A stretch of DNA of 14,911 bases from an uncultured Eubacteriales bacterium (GTDB taxonomy: Bacteria > Bacillota_I > Bacilli_A > RF39 > UBA660): positions 1 through 14,911 of the forward strand of contig ONWZ01000125.1 in the NCBI GenBank assembly GCA_900321645.1, in the 5' to 3' direction. Position 1 is the stretch's first letter. Every line of letters starts with the position of its first letter. A model generated the notes under the pieces. It had not been told where the DNA came from. It did no database searches and saw only the letters and a list, made by a program, of their open reading frames with translations. Shown piece by piece: positions 13,964 through 14,911 of the stretch. Made by a program: the position numbers and the translations under genes.

Positions 13964-14630
13964 AATATCAAAAAGACTAGAAGCAATTTCTAGTCTTATT
14001 CCTATTAATTCAAATATCCTTGATATTGGTTGTGATCACGCCTTATTAGACATCCATCTTTATCAAAAGAAAATATCAAATAGAATTATTGTCTCTGACA
14101 TTAATGAAAATGCTTTGAAAAATGCTAAAGATAATATCAAAAAAGCCAAATTAGAGAATAATATTGAAACTAGATTAGGGAATGGTTTAGATATCTTAAA
14201 GGAAAAAGATGATATCAACACTATTATCATTTCTGGAATGGGTGCGCATACTATTATTGGTATATTAAAAAATAATTCTGATAAATTAAAAAACATTGAT
14301 ACTATTATTCTTCAAAGTAATACTAAATTAGCCTTTTTAAGAAAAGAAATGACTAAATTGAATTACAAAATAGCTGATGAAATGATGATCGAAGATAGTA
14401 AAAAAATATATACCATTATTAAATTCATAAAGGGTAGAGCACATTATAATAAAAAGGAAATATACTTTGGGCCTATCTTACTTACAAAGCAAGATAAAAT
14501 ATTTAAACAATATTACAAACAGGAATTAGAAAAATTAAATATCTATTTAAATCTGTTACCAAAAAACCATCCCTTAGATAGATATAAAATAATGCAAGAA
14601 AAAAGACTATATCGAAACGTTATCGAATAG
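13956..14630 (+). CDS. trmK: tRNA (adenine(22)-N(1))-methyltransferase TrmK
   Basis: A 224-residue AdoMet-dependent methyltransferase that makes m1A at position 22 of certain tRNAs. The N terminus has the family's ISKRLEAISSLIP opening (4-16), AdoMet motif I ILDIGCDHALLDI (21-33), the acidic end of the second strand in VSDINENAL (46-54), and the SGMGAHTI block (92-99) that corresponds to GMGG in the active site. A helical, possibly coiled C-terminal part spans about 165-224. The start overlaps the end of rpoD by eight bases. In Bacillus subtilis the same order (dnaG, sigA, then trmK/yqfN) is known. The usual next gene (yqfO/NIF3 family) is missing here. The last codons form the left arm and loop of the terminator hairpin. 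Confidence 0.93.
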   Translation: MIKISKRLEAISSLIPINSNILDIGCDHALLDIHLYQKKISNRIIVSDINENALKNAKDNIKKAKLENNIETRLGNGLDILKEKDDINTIIISGMGAHTIIGILKNNSDKLKNIDTIILQSNTKLAFLRKEMTKLNYKIADEMMIEDSKKIYTIIKFIKGRAHYNKKEIYFGPILLTKQDKIFKQYYKQELEKLNIYLNLLPKNHPLDRYKIMQEKRLYRNVIE

Positions 14631-14638
14631 TCTTTTTT
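14599..14638 (+). terminator. Terminator overlapping the end of trmK, probably bidirectional
   Basis: A perfect 12-base inverted repeat (AAAAAAGACTAT, 14599-14610, with 14627-14638) extended by TCGA/TCGA inside. The TAG stop lies in the right arm. A run on one side and T run on the other suit both the dnaG operon and the converging tRNA transcript. Confidence 0.85.
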
Positions 14639-14647
14639 AATATCAAA

Positions 14648-14723
14648 TGGTGACCCGTATGCGATTCGAACGCATGACCCTTTGATTAAAAGTCAAATGC
14701 TCTACCGGCTGAGCTAACGGATC
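14648..14723 (-). tRNA. tRNA-Lys (anticodon UUU)
   Basis: Read on the minus strand, the acceptor arms GATCCGT and ACGGGTC pair (one T-G), with discriminator A and an encoded CCA. The D arm is GCTC/GAGC. The anticodon stem TTTGA/TCAAA holds loop CTTTTAA with anticodon TTT, and the T loop is TTCGAAT. Position 22 is G. It is the gene nearest the terminator of the converging array. Confidence 0.97.
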
Positions 14724-14729
14724 ATTTAA

Positions 14730-14804
14730 TGGTTGCCTCGGCTAGACTCGAACTAGCGAATGCCACAGTCAAAGTGTGGTGCCTTACCGCTTGGCTACGA
14801 GGCA
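14730..14804 (-). tRNA. tRNA-Gln (anticodon UUG)
   Basis: On the minus strand, TGCCTCG pairs with CGAGGCA, followed by A and an encoded CCA. The U1-A72 pair is typical of tRNA-Gln. The anticodon stem CCACA/TGTGG holds loop CTTTGAC with anticodon TTG. The D arm has A13 opposite A22, a TrmK-type target position. It is separated from the Lys gene by six bases. Confidence 0.97.
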
Positions 14805-14830
14805 ATAAACTTAATCTAACCAAAACAAAG

Positions 14831-14911
14831 TGGTGGAGGGACATGGATTTGAACCATGGAACCCGAAGGAACAGATTTACAGTCTGCCGCGTTTGACCAC
14901 TTCGCTATCCC
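14831..14911 (-). tRNA. tRNA-Tyr (anticodon GUA), cut by the window edge
   Basis: On the minus strand the gene ends in TCCCTCC, discriminator A and an encoded CCA. The anticodon stem holds loop CTGTAAA with anticodon GTA, and there is a long variable arm with a CCTTCGGG hairpin as in bacterial tRNA-Tyr. The window stops three bases before the expected 5' end (GGA missing). A22 lies opposite A13, and G34 is the queuosine position. Confidence 0.95.

Noticed and set aside
1..14911. CRISPR array, insertion sequence, integrase or phage genes
   Set aside because: No regularly spaced repeats, transposase motifs or terminal inverted repeats were seen; genes are ordinary chromosomal or exported-protein genes.

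Overview
This is a strongly AT-rich, gene-dense window that reads as a chromosomal segment of a low-GC Firmicute (Bacilli in the broad sense). The dnaG-rpoD-trmK order, a YutD protein, a YqfQ/VrrA-like protein and Bacillus-type Shine-Dalgarno sites all point that way. The extreme AT bias and the many small secreted proteins with a 'TYA[YW]' signal-peptide end suggest an uncultured gut-type lineage near Erysipelotrichales/RF39. That placement is inference. UGG is used freely for Trp and one UGA stop occurs, so the standard bacterial code fits. No stretch over about 100 bases lacks a gene, and I see no insertion sequence, CRISPR array or phage gene.

Left part (1-2443): a DUF192 gene on the minus strand faces away from a membrane-anchored SH3 plus DUF4015 glycosyl-hydrolase-like protein, which is followed by yutD.

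Middle part (2465-9270): a candidate cell-surface filament or secretion locus. Two small secreted proteins (P1, P2) with their own promoter and terminator are followed by a convergent YqfQ-like gene. Next comes an operon of a GspF/PilC-type membrane platform protein, a prepilin peptidase, another small secreted protein (P5) and gap (GAPDH). A second pair of small secreted proteins (P3, P4) then has its own promoter and terminator. P1-P4 share a signal-peptide end and a C-terminal Y-x-[VLI]-Y-[FI]-W-[LI] motif. P5 shares only the signal-peptide end. The window holds no assembly ATPase, no classical prepilin and no SipW-type signal peptidase, so any complete machine needs genes elsewhere.

Right part (9297-14911): a SanA-type DUF218 protein, queA, then the macromolecular-synthesis operon dnaG-rpoD-trmK with overlapping genes. 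It ends at a terminator hairpin that includes the trmK stop codon. Three minus-strand tRNA genes (Lys-UUU, Gln-UUG, Tyr-GUA) converge on it, and the Tyr gene is cut by the window edge. Seven candidate promoters all carry an extended -10 TG, and RpoD keeps the residues that read it. Several starts were moved downstream to an ATG or GTG with a proper ribosome binding site (yqfQ-like, PilC-like, P3, queA, dnaG).
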